The translations under genes and the position numbers were made by a program. The notes under the pieces are model-generated. The model saw nothing but the letters and a program-made list of their open reading frames with translations, had not been told where the DNA came from and made no database searches. From assembly GCF_001612555.1 (NCBI RefSeq), contig NZ_CP015110.1, forward strand, positions 248,001 to 312,000: a stretch of DNA of 64,000 nucleotides. The letters are read 5' to 3'. Source of the stretch: Acinetobacter sp. TGL-Y2. Lineage in GTDB: Bacteria; Pseudomonadota; Gammaproteobacteria; Pseudomonadales; Moraxellaceae. Positions 51,191 to 62,704 of this stretch are shown one piece after another. How positions within the stretch are numbered: position 1 is the stretch's first letter; each line of letters opens with the position of its first letter.

Positions 51191-52292
51191 ATTCTACTAA
51201 ATATAATTTAGGTTTTGTTTTTGAAAACTCTAGAGTTTCAAGCGAGTTAAAAGTTAAATCATTGAAGTCTTTTTTAGAGATGCCCATTTCATCGAGCATC
51301 TTATTTATACTAAAATTATGTTCGCTTGATAAAACTTTCAATATTTTAGTAAATAAAAGAGAATGATCACGATGGGTTGGTTCAGGTTCATTAATGTGAT
51401 ATCCATAAGAATTAATCCTGATCGAATTATTTTTATAGTTCCAATCAGATATCAAATCTAGTTTATGAGATCTGTAATTAATAGCCTTTAAAGAAACTCG
51501 CCATTGCTTTTTATATTCAATCATAGACTGAATACTTAAGTTGCTAGGTATTTTACTAATAAACCCTTGATAAGGCATAAGAAATTCAGATGCAAACTGA
51601 TCTGCTTCACTTTCCTTTGTACGATTATATTCAGCCTTATCATCTTTATGCATGATCATATGACCTAATTCATGAGCGGCATCAAATCGTTGTCTTTCAA
51701 AAGATTTAAAATCGTTTAAAAATACAAATGGATTTCCACTTTGATCATCAAAGAAAGATAATGCATCCATCTGCTTTGTTTCAAAAGGTAGGCGAAATAC
51801 ACGAAAGCCTTTTAATTCAAGCAAAGCAATAATATTATTAATTGGTTGAATACCTAAACCCCAAAATCCTCGTAAATTGTTAGCAATATTAGAAGGGAAT
51901 TTGGGGTGATCAGATTCAAATATCTCTAGCTCAGGAAAGCTAAATTTAGGTAATGTTAATTTTTGTTCAAAATAAAAATTTATTTTTTTTGCTAATAATG
52001 TATATGCTTCATTAGCATTTCTATATTCAGCTTTGATTCTTGCAGCAGATCTGTAAAAAATGTCACAAGTCTGAATTAACGAAAGATTATCTTCACCAGA
52101 AAAAAAACTTGCAGGCAGATTTAATTTCTCCATTATGTGTGAGAAATCTTCATGACTAATATGATAATTTTCGTCAGTTAAAATTTTACGAATTTTAGGT
52201 TCAGAACACCCTAAAAGACTTGCGAAATCTTTATTTGATAAACAACGTAAATCTTTCGCAATTTTTAATCTACTTCGATCAATTACTTGCAT
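51189..52292 (-). CDS. Xre HTH - ImmA/IrrE metallopeptidase
   Basis: 367 residues. The N-terminal helix-turn-helix (residues about 6-62, including SNKDFASLLGCSEPKIRKIL) is of the Xre type. The central zinc protease domain has RFDAAHELGHMIMHKDD, with H207-E208 and H211 forming HExxH, and a downstream glutamate in KESEADQFASEFLMP. This order matches Xre-COG2856 proteins known from phage, conjugative-element and toxin-antitoxin regulators, where the peptidase cleaves a partner or repressor. The gene is clearly AT-richer than its neighbours. It begins 5 bases after the stop of the gene at 52298-53022, so the two form one transcription unit. Function as stress-triggered regulator is inference. Confidence 0.85.
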   Translation of the reverse strand: MQVIDRSRLKIAKDLRCLSNKDFASLLGCSEPKIRKILTDENYHISHEDFSHIMEKLNLPASFFSGEDNLSLIQTCDIFYRSAARIKAEYRNANEAYTLLAKKINFYFEQKLTLPKFSFPELEIFESDHPKFPSNIANNLRGFWGLGIQPINNIIALLELKGFRVFRLPFETKQMDALSFFDDQSGNPFVFLNDFKSFERQRFDAAHELGHMIMHKDDKAEYNRTKESEADQFASEFLMPYQGFISKIPSNLSIQSMIEYKKQWRVSLKAINYRSHKLDLISDWNYKNNSIRINSYGYHINEPEPTHRDHSLLFTKILKVLSSEHNFSINKMLDEMGISKKDFNDLTFNSLETLEFSKTKPKLYLVE

Positions 52293-52297
52293 TTCCT

Positions 52298-53022
52298 CTA
52301 ACCAGTTTTCAAATTAATAGGAAAATCCTCTTCAGTAATTGTACTAGATGTAGCATCTATTGGACTAGATTTTCTTAAATTAGGTTCAAAGTCATTATTA
52401 GAGTTTCGATTATTTAGTATTATTCTTATCAGATAATCTTTAGCAAGATACTTTTCCTCAAATTTTTCTTTAACGATTGTGTAAGCCGTTGGGAAAACTA
52501 ATTCAATTTTAAGCTTAGATCTTTCCTCTTTAGAGTAGTTTATATCCTTTCTTGACGGATAAAAGCATATCCATGTTTTGTATGCTTCTTTATCTTCATA
52601 AGAACCATAATTCTTATGTATTTTTTCTTTAGTTTTTATACCTTTGGCGCTTGTACTTGTTAGCTGAGATTCTGGATGACCTAGACCATCGTTAGCTGAA
52701 GCGAATAAAATACACTTTTTTCTTTATCATTTACTAAACATTTTTGACCTTCAATATTCTTAAATATCCAGTCATTATTAAGGGATCTTTTTAGTTCTAA
52801 TCCAATTTCTTGTTTGAAATCTCCAGCACGAGAAACAAACTTCATATCATTATTACCATCCTTTAATTCAAAGATGTTATCTACTGTAGTTAAAGCTTTG
52901 AAAAGTAAATTACAATCAAAAAAAACTAATGCTAATGCCTTTTGATGCGCATCTTCATTTTCAAAAATCTCTGTTTTGAAGTTTTCTTGTTCTTCATCTG
53001 GAAAAAGCTCATGATTTGACAA
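52298..53022 (-). pseudogene. Unknown partner gene of the ImmA/IrrE protein, with a -1 frameshift in an A6 run
   Basis: The first frame reads MSNHELFPDEEQENFKTEIF to KCLVNDKEKS and stops at 52681. The -1 frame then stays open for about 136 codons (KKCILFASANDGLGHPESQL onward), ending FPINLKTG at 52298, just before the metallopeptidase gene. The two parts join naturally at a run of six A on the coding strand (52716-52721): one more A, or a -1 ribosomal slip on AAAAAAG, gives a protein of about 241 residues. It is acidic at the start and lysine-rich after. It has no signal peptide and no motif I know. AT-rich like its partner, it looks horizontally acquired. It may be broken, programmed or misread. 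Confidence 0.65.
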
Positions 53023-53127
53023 AATATTCCCCCTGTTTTACTTCTGATTTAAAGTGTAGATATCGTTTTTATAACATAAAGGTAGGTTTATAAATAATCA
53101 AATCAACTGATTAATATTTTTGGTTAC

Positions 53128-53156
53128 AAAAAACCCCGCAATTAGCGGGGTTTTTT
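53128..53156 (-). terminator. Terminator of the fadBA operon
   Basis: AAAAAACCCCGC / GCGGGGTTTTTT, loop AATTA, symmetrical. It lies 17 bases past the fadA stop and also insulates the AT-rich island. Confidence 0.95.
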
Positions 53157-53173
53157 GGTCACGTATTTATGAA

Positions 53174-54346
<1,173 letters not shown>

Positions 54347-54358
54347 TCACGTTGCTCC

Positions 54359-56512
54359 TTAACCGTAGAATTTTTTGTTGTTAGCAGCCATGTCACGCAA
54401 CAATTGTGGCGCTTCATAAGCTTTACCTAAGTGTGCATATTTGTCGCAAAGCGCAACATATTCAGCAACACCTGTTTGGTCGATATAACGAGCTGGACCA
54501 CCGCGGAAAGGCGGGAAACCAATACCCATAATCATCGCCATATCTGCTTCCGCAGGTGTAGCAACAATGTTGTCCTCTAGGCAACGAACGGTTTCGTTAC
54601 ACAGGGCAATCATCATACGGTCAATGATTTCCTGAGCATCAAACTCACGTTTTTCACCCGTCACGACTGGCGCAATCACGTCATATGCAGTGGCATCGAC
54701 AGCTTTGGCTTTTTTGCCTTTACGGTCAAGTTCATACTTGTAGAAACCAACATCGTTCTTTTGACCCAAACGTTTTGCTTCGTACATGGTTTGAATTGAA
54801 CCTTTGAAACTTGGTTTCATACGGTCTGGGAAGCCTTCAGCCATCACTTCTGCGCCATGAACGCCAGTATCAATACCGACAACGTCCATGAGGTAAGCAG
54901 GTCCCATCGGCCAGCCGAAACGTTCCATTACTTTATCAATTTGCTGGAAGTCAGCACCATCTTTAAGCAATAGATCAAACGCACCGAAGTAAGGGAACAA
55001 CACGCGGTTCACAAGGAAGCCCGGGCAGTCATTGACAACGATTGGGGTTTTACCCATTTTCTGAGCGAGTACTACAGTCGTTGCAATGGCTTCATCAGAG
55101 GTTTTCTCACCACGGATCACTTCTACCAAAGGCATCATGTGAACTGGGTTAAAGAAATGCATACCCACGAAGTTTTCAGGACGTTGTAATGCTTTCGCCA
55201 AACGTGTGATGGAAATCGTCGAGGTATTCGATGCAATGATGGTGTTTTCACGCACTGATTTTTCAGTATCGGCAAGCACCGCTTCTTTGATTTTTGGATT
55301 TTCTGTGACGGCTTCAATCACGATATCCACTTCTTTAAACTCATCTAAGCTTAAAGTCGGACGGATACGTGCAAGGGTTTCACCCATTTTTGCCGCAGTC
55401 ATTTTTTTGCGTTCAACTTGTTTGGTCAACAACTTGTTCGCTTCAGCCATACCCAGTGCAAGCTGTGGATTACCAATATCTTTCATGATGATTGGTGTGC
55501 CTTTGCTCGCCGCTTGGTAAGCAATACCACCGCCCATGATCCCAGCGCCAAGTACAGCCGCTTGGTTCACAGGATGCGCACCTTTTTCATGTTTTTTAGA
55601 GGTCTTCTTAACGACTTGGTCGTTTAAGAAAAGACCAATTAATGCACCTGCTTGTGGAGTGACTGCCGCTTTTGCAAAATGTTCAGCTTCTAGTCGCAGT
55701 GCGTCATCACGACCTAAACTTGCACCCGCTTGAAGGGCATCAAGAAGTAGTTTTGGCGCAGGGTATTGCGCAGGATTTGCTTTTGCAAGCACCACACCAC
55801 GAGATGAGTTAAATGCCATCATCTGTTCAAGTGGGTTTAACTTGATTGGGTCTAATTTTTCTTGGCGTTTTGCTTTCCAGTCTAAACGACCAGCAATGGC
55901 TTGTTTGACCAAGTCAACAGCAGCGTCTTGCAGTTTGTCCGCAGCAACCACAGCATCTACCGCACCGTCTTTAAGCGCAGCATCAGGGCGTTTAGGATTG
56001 GCCATTGCCATCCATTCAACCGCATTGTCAATACCAATAACACGGCTTAAACGAACGGTACCACCAAAGCCTGGCATGATGCCCAGTTTGATCTCAGGTA
56101 AGCCGACTTGTGCTGCTTGTGACATGACGCGATAGTCACACACCAAACACATTTCAAAACCGCCGCCCAATGCCATACCATTGATTGCAGCGACTTTCGG
56201 AATGTTTAAATCTTCAAAACTATTGAAAATTTCGTGAACAGGCATTGCCCATTCAACAATTTTATCTGTACCTTGAGCGAAGTTTTCACCAAATTCAGTG
56301 ATGTCAGCACCTACGATAAACGTAGATTTGCCAGAGGTTACGACAAGACCTTTGATCTCAGCGTTTGATTGAACAGCTGCAATAGCAGCTTTAAAATCTT
56401 CAATTGTTGCACGGTCGAATTTGTTAACCGACTCACCTTGTAAGTCAAAGCGGAATTCTGCAATTCCGTCCGCAAGCATTTGGACGGTAATGGCATTGCC
56501 AGCGTGGATCAT
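54359..56512 (-). CDS. fadB: Multifunctional fatty acid oxidation complex alpha subunit
   Basis: 717 residues from ATG 56512, with AGGAG 8 nt upstream; the open frame to 56659 is not part of it. The N-terminal crotonase domain has [11 protein letters not shown] and [13 protein letters not shown] with the oxyanion-hole glycines. The C-terminal 3-hydroxyacyl-CoA dehydrogenase has [20 protein letters not shown] and the catalytic [16 protein letters not shown]. It carries out hydration and dehydrogenation in beta-oxidation and works with FadA. No binding site for a fatty-acid repressor could be assigned upstream. Confidence 0.97.
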   Translation of the reverse strand: MIHAGNAITVQMLADGIAEFRFDLQGESVNKFDRATIEDFKAAIAAVQSNAEIKGLVVTSGKSTFIVGADITEFGENFAQGTDKIVEWAMPVHEIFNSFEDLNIPKVAAINGMALGGGFEMCLVCDYRVMSQAAQVGLPEIKLGIMPGFGGTVRLSRVIGIDNAVEWMAMANPKRPDAALKDGAVDAVVAADKLQDAAVDLVKQAIAGRLDWKAKRQEKLDPIKLNPLEQMMAFNSSRGVVLAKANPAQYPAPKLLLDALQAGASLGRDDALRLEAEHFAKAAVTPQAGALIGLFLNDQVVKKTSKKHEKGAHPVNQAAVLGAGIMGGGIAYQAASKGTPIIMKDIGNPQLALGMAEANKLLTKQVERKKMTAAKMGETLARIRPTLSLDEFKEVDIVIEAVTENPKIKEAVLADTEKSVRENTIIASNTSTISITRLAKALQRPENFVGMHFFNPVHMMPLVEVIRGEKTSDEAIATTVVLAQKMGKTPIVVNDCPGFLVNRVLFPYFGAFDLLLKDGADFQQIDKVMERFGWPMGPAYLMDVVGIDTGVHGAEVMAEGFPDRMKPSFKGSIQTMYEAKRLGQKNDVGFYKYELDRKGKKAKAVDATAYDVIAPVVTGEKREFDAQEIIDRMMIALCNETVRCLEDNIVATPAEADMAMIMGIGFPPFRGGPARYIDQTGVAEYVALCDKYAHLGKAYEAPQLLRDMAANNKKFYG

Positions 56513-56659
56513 GCCCTGATCTCCTTTTTTTGGAGGACTTCTAAGTTGATGTTTTGAAGCGAGTGCGTATTTCCTGCGCACTTTTACTTCGCTAATCTTA
56601 CGATAACTATATCGAAAAAGAACATAACAAGTTGTATCAAGCCGTGACGCAAGGGTCAT

Positions 56660-57356
56660 CTATTTTTCTAAGCCAAACCCTGACATGCCATACGCCTGCC
56701 CGCTATTGTTCTTCATTGAATAATGTAAAGCTTTTGTTTCAATTGGCATTTTCATGTAAAGCTCACTAACTTATATCGGGGAGAAGTACTCAATTACAAG
56801 CATTTTCGAAATTTAAAAGCTGTCAAAAAAGTCAATTGACTCAAAATGATCAGCTTAAATCGCTGAAAAAAGCCTTTCGAATGAGATGGAATCGCTCAAT
56901 TCAAAGTTAAAACCAGTTTTAAATTGGTCTTATATCATCTTAAATCTGGATAGAGGCAATGGCTGTGAAGACATGGTATATCAAGACCTTGCAAGACCTT
57001 GGATGGAGGGCTTTAAGATATCAAGACTTGAGATGACATCTGTTTTGGGTGGTGGCAATACAAGCTTAAGCTGAGTGATGAAACTTGGGTCTTAAAGCAG
57101 AGGTTTGTTTATATTCATCAGCTTCAAATATTCAGCTCAGCCTTCAACACCCTATGATCTGCTGTGATCTTTAAAACGGCGCTCAATGTTGCAGATTTTC
57201 TTGAGCATATTCATATGCTCTGATGCTATTTAAACGATGACAGAAGCTAGAGATCATGCGATCTGATATGCAATTTTTGATAACAAATATGATATTGCGT
57301 TGTTTGGATTATTTTTTTAATTTGATCACATAATTTATAAAAGACTTGGAACAATA
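56660..57356. other. Gene-free stretch upstream of fadB
   Basis: About 700 bp with no supported gene. It holds a 10-bp tandem duplication (CAAGACCTTG at 56982-57001) and a small palindrome, GAGCATA / TATGCTC, at 57203-57220. A 62-codon open stretch at 56886-57074 has no binding site or recognisable product. The fadB promoter must lie at its left end. Confidence 0.5.
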
Positions 57357-57980
57357 ATGTTTAAAAATTTAGCTTCGGAGATGATGGGTACCAGTGATAT
57401 TGGCACCATTATTGAACCGCAAGATTTTAATAAAACCGATATTGATGATTATATTTTCCATGAAGACAATGAAAAAATCTTCTTTGTGATCAAAAGCAAA
57501 ACCGACGAGTACTGTTTCACCAACGTGGCGTTTATGCATCTAGATGGCAAAAGTGCCATGAGTAAAAAACGAATGCTGTATCGTTATTTGTATAAACACA
57601 ATCCGATCAAAAATGTGCTTTTAGAAACCGCAGGTACGGTAGATTTGGATGCGGAAATCAAATTTCAGTTGGGTGAGCAAACTTTTTCAATTGATATTGA
57701 TAAAAAGCAAATTGAAAAAATTCGTGACCTGTATAAAGCTTTATTTACCATTGGTGAAACCTGTAAAGAGATCAATCGTAAACGGGGTGTTTTATTGCAA
57801 AGCACAGATAACGTGCAAAAAATGTTTAACTTACGTGAGCTGAGTGAACAGGCTATTTTAAATTTACCCGAAATTATTAACCAGACTGCACAGCAAGTGG
57901 AAGAGTACGCCAATCAGCGGATTAAGCAGATAGAGAATTATGATTTTTCGGAAGTCTTTGAGCGCTATTTGAAAAATTAA
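57357..57980 (+). CDS. Bacterial PH-domain protein (YvbH-like)
   Basis: 207 residues. The first 120 form a bacterial PH domain (PF08000 type): EKIFFVIKSKTDEYCFTNVA, then MLYRYLYKHNPIKNVLLETA. The C-terminal third is helical (YANQRIKQIENYDFSEVFER), like the oligomerisation tail of Bacillus YvbH. No signal peptide. Function unknown; such domains bind peptides or assemble rings. An imperfect terminator follows at 57986-58014. Confidence 0.82.
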   Translation: MFKNLASEMMGTSDIGTIIEPQDFNKTDIDDYIFHEDNEKIFFVIKSKTDEYCFTNVAFMHLDGKSAMSKKRMLYRYLYKHNPIKNVLLETAGTVDLDAEIKFQLGEQTFSIDIDKKQIEKIRDLYKALFTIGETCKEINRKRGVLLQSTDNVQKMFNLRELSEQAILNLPEIINQTAQQVEEYANQRIKQIENYDFSEVFERYLKN

Positions 57981-57985
57981 AATAC

Positions 57986-58014
57986 TAAAAAAGCGCTTAA
58001 GGGCGTTCTTTTTT
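57986..58014 (+). terminator. Imperfect terminator after the PH-domain gene
   Basis: A-run, GCGC...GGCG-type stem with mismatches, then TTCTTTTTT. Moderate quality. Confidence 0.55.
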
Positions 58015-58027
58015 GGACATTTAGACG

Positions 58028-58689
58028 ATGCGTCAAGAGACTAAAATTACTGCTTATCTGACAGATATATGTGAAGGATTAATAGAAAAAGCAGATGCTT
58101 CGATTAAGCAAAAATCTCAGGGGATTATGAGCTTGGTTATTCGATGGCCATGTATGAAGTCATATCCTTACTTTATCAGCAAGCTAAGGTGTTTGATATT
58201 GCGCTTAGTGATCTAGGCTTGGAGGGGATAGACCCTGAGCGAGATTATTTATGTGCCAATCCGTCTAATTATTCAAGCACTAACCAGACGAGCATTCATT
58301 CAGCATATCCATTGTGGGAAGCTGTAGACACCATGGATAACGATCGAATTCCATACCTCGATACATTTAAGTTTGATGGATGCCAATTTCAGATTACTTT
58401 ACAATTTGGCGCACTTAAGACGCTGCTCAGGTGTGAGCACGTCTTGTGCTTTCGGATGATAGAAGAAGGTTGTGCTTTTCACACTTTGGCGACTCAAAAA
58501 TTTGATGGAAAAGCATGGCTTTTAAAGACCGGTCAGTCGCAATTGTTGGATCAGTTTAACGTAGAGAGTGAGTCGATTTATGTGGATTTAATCAAATCCT
58601 ATATCGTGCTGACTCAAGATCAGATTTTTGAATTTATAACTGATACAGCGATTCATATCACCTTGATGCCAGACAGTTTTAGCCAGTAA
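58028..58689 (+). pseudogene. Unknown cytoplasmic protein, frameshifted in a G run
   Basis: ATG 58028 opens MRQETKITAYLTDICEGLIE and KADASIKQKSQG. A second frame from about 58123 gives DYELGYSMAMYEVISLLYQQ and continues open to 58689. One extra G in the GGGG run at 58120-58123 joins them into a protein of about 220 residues with the natural phrase KSQGDYELGYSMAMYEV. No motif, signal or membrane segment was recognised. As written the first frame stops at 58216. It is either decayed or a consensus error. Confidence 0.6.
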
Positions 58690-58903
58690 ATGTTCAACAG
58701 ACAAATTTAGGCAGATATATTTTAGTCGATAAAAGTGGCTTGGGTTTTATTGAAGGTTTTAGCGACATAGTTTTGTTCCCTAGTTCATACAGATCAATAT
58801 AGGGTTGTCATTTGACACTCATCCAAAAAAATTGCTTGAAAATGGATAAATGAGCATCACATTATATATCTCATACATCCTATCTCTTTGACCAAGGCTC
58901 AAT

Positions 58904-60703
58904 GTGAACGAAAATGCGCGGGACCATATCAACAAGATTTTAGCTCATATGACCACTTTGCCGGGCGTGTATCGCATGCTGGGTAAATCGGGTGAACTGT
59001 TGTATGTGGGTAAAGCCAAAAATCTCAAAAACCGTGTGTCGAGTTATTTTGTCAAAAATATAGAACATCCTAAAACCTTGGCCTTGGTTGCTCGTATTTA
59101 TGACATTGAAACGCTAATCGTTCGCTCTGAAACGGAAGCACTGCTGCTTGAGCAAAATCTGATCAAACTGCATCGTCCACCGTATAACATCATGCTGCGC
59201 GATGACAAATCCTATGTATATATCTTTGTCTCCGCAGATAAACCGTATCCACGCATTGCCAGTGGACGAGGCAAGGGCAAACATCATGTTGGAAAGTTTT
59301 TTGGGCCGTATCCAAGTGCCTATAACGCCAGAGATACTTTGGTGGTGTTACAAAAGCTGTTTAATGTGCGTCAATGTGAAAATAACTATTTTGCTCAGCG
59401 TAAGCGCCCATGTTTGCAGTATCAAATTAAACGCTGTAGTGCGCCCTGTGTTGGACTGATTTCTCCGCAAGACTATAAAGATGATGTGGACAATTCGATT
59501 CGTTTTTTGCAAGGCGACACCAAAGAACTCAACCAAGAGTTGATCAGTAAAATGGAAGCCGCCGCGGAAGCCTTAGAGTTTGAAAAAGCGGTATTTTACC
59601 GTGACCGTATGGCGCTGCTACGCGACGTACAGACCCAACAAGCCATTTATAAAGTCAAAGGTGAGGCGGACATTCTGGCAATTGCCTATCACGCTGGGGT
59701 GACCTGTGTGCAAATTATGCATGTACGTAATGGTAAAATGCTGGGTGGTAAAAGTTACTTCCCAGACATGATGGGTGATGACTTAGGACAAATGCTGTCT
59801 GACTTTATGGCAAACTTTTATTTTCAGGTGGCAGACGAAGTGCCCAATGAATTGATAGTGAATACGGCTTTACCCAACAGTAAAGATATGGAAGAAGCCC
59901 TCAAACAAGCCTTCGATAAAAAAGTTCAGATTAAACACAGCGTTCGAGAGACCCGCGCTGAATGGTTAGAGCTTGCCAATATGAATGTGCAGCATGCCAT
60001 AAAAGGACAGCTGGCCAATCATTTTGAGTTAAATGAACGCTTTCATCAGTTAGAACAGATTTTAGGTCGCCCTGTAGATCGTATTGAGTGCTTTGATATT
60101 TCCCATACCATGGGTGAGGCGACCATTGCCTCATGTGTGGTGTTTGATTCAGGTGGTGTCAGAAAACGCGACTATCGCCAATTTTCAATTGAAGATATTA
60201 CCGGTGGTGATGACTATGCCGCAATGCGCCAAGCCCTAACGCGACGCTATAAAAAAGCCATGTTGCCCGATTTGTTACTCATCGATGGCGGTAAAGGGCA
60301 GTTGCATATGGCCATGGATGTGATGAACGAACTCGGCTTAGATGCATTTATTGTAGGGGTCTCCAAGGGTGAAGGACGTAAACCGGGCTTAGAGACTTTA
60401 CACTTTACCGATGGGACCAAGGTGCAATTACCTGAAGACCATAAAGCCTTGCATTTGATTCAGCAGGTACGCGATGAAGCACACCGTTTCGCCATTACCA
60501 AGCACCGTGCGAAGCGTGACAAGCGCCGTGCAGGCTCCGTGCTTGAAGTCATTCCAGGTTTGGGTCCAAAGCGTCGTCGTGATCTTTTAACCCATTTTGG
60601 GGGCATTCAGGGGGTGCTCAAGGCCTCTGAAAATGATTTGAAATTGGTGCCAGGATTAGGTGGGGTGATGGCTCGAACGGTGTATAAAGTGTTGCATGAG
60701 TGA
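58904..60703 (+). CDS. uvrC: UvrABC nuclease subunit C
   Basis: 599 residues, starting at GTG 58904 (AAGG upstream; the overlapping ATG 58902 runs straight into a stop). The GIY-YIG nuclease domain is [20 protein letters not shown] then [15 protein letters not shown] domain is near residue 205 ([20 protein letters not shown]), followed by the RNase H-like C-terminal nuclease ([20 protein letters not shown]). Two helix-hairpin-helix motifs close it ([19 protein letters not shown]). UvrC makes both incisions in nucleotide excision repair. Confidence 0.97.
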   Translation: MNENARDHINKILAHMTTLPGVYRMLGKSGELLYVGKAKNLKNRVSSYFVKNIEHPKTLALVARIYDIETLIVRSETEALLLEQNLIKLHRPPYNIMLRDDKSYVYIFVSADKPYPRIASGRGKGKHHVGKFFGPYPSAYNARDTLVVLQKLFNVRQCENNYFAQRKRPCLQYQIKRCSAPCVGLISPQDYKDDVDNSIRFLQGDTKELNQELISKMEAAAEALEFEKAVFYRDRMALLRDVQTQQAIYKVKGEADILAIAYHAGVTCVQIMHVRNGKMLGGKSYFPDMMGDDLGQMLSDFMANFYFQVADEVPNELIVNTALPNSKDMEEALKQAFDKKVQIKHSVRETRAEWLELANMNVQHAIKGQLANHFELNERFHQLEQILGRPVDRIECFDISHTMGEATIASCVVFDSGGVRKRDYRQFSIEDITGGDDYAAMRQALTRRYKKAMLPDLLLIDGGKGQLHMAMDVMNELGLDAFIVGVSKGEGRKPGLETLHFTDGTKVQLPEDHKALHLIQQVRDEAHRFAITKHRAKRDKRRAGSVLEVIPGLGPKRRRDLLTHFGGIQGVLKASENDLKLVPGLGGVMARTVYKVLHE

Positions 60704-60800
60704 TTTGCCAAAATGCTCATTGACGCATGAGTCATTGATCATTTACCTGAATCGCTAAAGTACGCATGATGAAGTTCATGTTCAATTTGCAGGACAGCAT

Positions 60801-61595
60801 ATGCCATTTCGCCAATTATTTCATCAGATTGAGCATCAAGAGTGGGTCGACATTCCTAAAGGCTGGTTACAAGGACGCACCATTTATGGGGGCTTGACCA
60901 CAGGCATGATGATTCATAAGGCGACTTTGGCAGTCAATGATCCCAATAAGCGACTGCTGAGTACCAGTGTGACCTTTGTTGGTCCTGTCAAAGAAGCACC
61001 CGTGAAAATTACCGTTGAGGTACTCAGACAAGGCAAGTTTGTCACCACGGTCGAAGCACGCATTTGGCAAGATGATGCCGTGCAAAGTATTTTGCTGGCA
61101 AGTTTTGGGTTAGAGCGCAGTTCTAACCTCGATATACAGCAGCAACGGGTTGCACCGAATTACCCACCTGTAGAAGATTTGTTGATCTTACCCTTTAATG
61201 CCTTAATGCCACAGTGCTATCAAAATTTTCAACTGGCTTGGGCGGAAGGGGCATATCCGTGTTCAGGGGCAGAGCAGCCGGACTTTGGCGGGTGGTTTCG
61301 TTTTGATGAAGCTCAGTTTAACAATGACCCCATGACTGCTGCTGACTTGGTGACTTTGCTGGATATCTGGCCAGGCGGTGCATTTAATGTATTGAAACAG
61401 CCTGCGCCGGGAAGTTCATTGTCTTGGTACATTACCTTGCTGGGTCCAATTGCGTATCAACGTTTAGATTGGTTTAAATATAAGGTCTTCACTGACCATG
61501 CAGAAAATGGCTATGCCACAGAATATGCGCATATATGGGATGCCGAAAACCGCTTAATTGCTATTTCAAGACAAACAGTTACTGTTTTTGCCTAG
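60801..61595 (+). CDS. Acyl-CoA thioesterase, double-hotdog (TesB-like)
   Basis: 264 residues with two hotdog halves. The N-terminal half has WLQGRTIYGGLTTGMMIHKA, in which GG marks the hotdog helix. The C-terminal half has TAADLVTLLDIWPGGAFNVL, with the aspartate of the active site, and SLSWYITLLGP. It should hydrolyse acyl-CoAs; chain length unknown. It sits between uvrC and pgsA, genes often adjacent in gammaproteobacteria, so it looks inserted in that pair. Confidence 0.83.
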   Translation: MPFRQLFHQIEHQEWVDIPKGWLQGRTIYGGLTTGMMIHKATLAVNDPNKRLLSTSVTFVGPVKEAPVKITVEVLRQGKFVTTVEARIWQDDAVQSILLASFGLERSSNLDIQQQRVAPNYPPVEDLLILPFNALMPQCYQNFQLAWAEGAYPCSGAEQPDFGGWFRFDEAQFNNDPMTAADLVTLLDIWPGGAFNVLKQPAPGSSLSWYITLLGPIAYQRLDWFKYKVFTDHAENGYATEYAHIWDAENRLIAISRQTVTVFA

Positions 61596-61694
61596 TCGAC
61601 AGTCGGTACTGAATCGTTTAAAGTAAGCCAATTCAAGAATCAAAGCTCAAGTTTTTATTGCTCAGTGAATCAGCAATGAGGGGGCAAACTGGCG

Positions 61695-62288
61695 GTGTCT
61701 ATGTCTACAGGTCGCATCCTGAATATTCCAAATATCTTGACGCTAGCACGTATTGCGTTAATTCCTGTGTTTTTGATTATCGCGTATTGGCCTCCTGCAA
61801 TTGGTGTAGGTGGGCATGAAGGAAGTATGACGCGTCATATTATTCTGACCGGTATTTTTGTGGTGGCAGCCATCACAGATTGGTTCGATGGCTATTTGGC
61901 GCGGACTTTAAATCAAACCTCTGCATTTGGTCGCTTCCTTGACCCTGTAGCAGATAAGCTGATGGTTGCTGCTGCACTGATTGTACTGGTGCAATGGGAA
62001 CCGACCATTTCCATGGCATTTGCTGCGATTGTGATTATTTCACGTGAAATTACGGTGTCTGCACTGCGTGAATGGATGGCAGAGCTTGGTGCTCGTACCA
62101 ACGTGGCTGTATCCGCGGTGGGTAAATATAAAACTGCGTTTCAGATGATTGCGATTTCAGTATTTTTACTGAATTGGCAGCCGCTTGAACTGTTGGCTTA
62201 TGGTCTGCTTTATACCGCTGTGATTTTGACGCTTTGGTCGATGTTTATTTATTTAAAAGCAGCTTGGCCGTACCTAAAACAACCTTGA
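61695..62288 (+). CDS. pgsA: CDP-diacylglycerol-glycerol-3-phosphate 3-phosphatidyltransferase
   Basis: 197 residues. The CDP-alcohol phosphotransferase signature D-G-x2-A-R-x8-G-x3-D-x3-D is complete: FDGYLARTLNQTSAFGRFLD then PVADK. Five or so membrane segments surround it. PgsA makes phosphatidylglycerol phosphate for membrane lipids. The start may be GTG 61695 or ATG 61701; GAGGGGG lies 10 nt before the former. A terminator follows. Confidence 0.95.
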   Translation: MSMSTGRILNIPNILTLARIALIPVFLIIAYWPPAIGVGGHEGSMTRHIILTGIFVVAAITDWFDGYLARTLNQTSAFGRFLDPVADKLMVAAALIVLVQWEPTISMAFAAIVIISREITVSALREWMAELGARTNVAVSAVGKYKTAFQMIAISVFLLNWQPLELLAYGLLYTAVILTLWSMFIYLKAAWPYLKQP

Positions 62289-62300
62289 TGAATAATGATA

Positions 62301-62323
62301 AAGCTCCGATCTCGGGGCTTTTT
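62301..62323 (+). terminator. Terminator after pgsA
   Basis: AAGCTCCG-atct-CGGGGCTT then a T run. Confidence 0.88.
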
Positions 62324-62337
62324 TACTGAGAAAAATA

Positions 62338-62699
62338 ATGAATATCACAAAAATAATATTAGGCTTAAGCCTACTGTTTAGCACTTATAGTTATACACAT
62401 GATGAACCAAGAACAAAAGAATATTTGCATAGTCACGGTATGCATATTGTTTGTCTAAAGCTGAACGTTATAAAGAGGAAGCAGATAATGCAATGGGTGG
62501 ATATTTCCAAATTGGGAACCATGGCATTAAGACAGCGGATTATGTTGAAAAATATATTGATCAAAAATTAAAAGAGGATCTAGGTGGGTATAAAGGCGTA
62601 AGCATACCTGCTTATTTGATGCGTTGTTTAGAGATTTCCTATTCAGAGGAATATCGAGCCTATGTTCGACATACACTAGATAAATCCTCCTACGAATAA
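62338..62699 (+). pseudogene. Small secreted protein, frameshifted
   Basis: ATG 62338 encodes a signal peptide (MNITKIILGLSLLFSTYSYT) and HDEPRTKEYLHSHGMHIV. The natural continuation is in the -1 frame: LSKAERYKEEADNAMGGYFQ to RHTLDKSSYE, ending at 62699. Adding one T to the TTT run at 62450-62452 joins the two into about 120 residues. As written the first frame ends at 62571 in unrelated sequence. No family recognised. It stops 5 bases before the convergent ABC transporter gene. Confidence 0.6.
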
Positions 62700-62704
62700 T
62701 GCGC

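Noticed and set aside
56886..57074. 62-codon open stretch upstream of fadB
   Set aside because: No supported start; part of it is a 10-bp tandem duplication.
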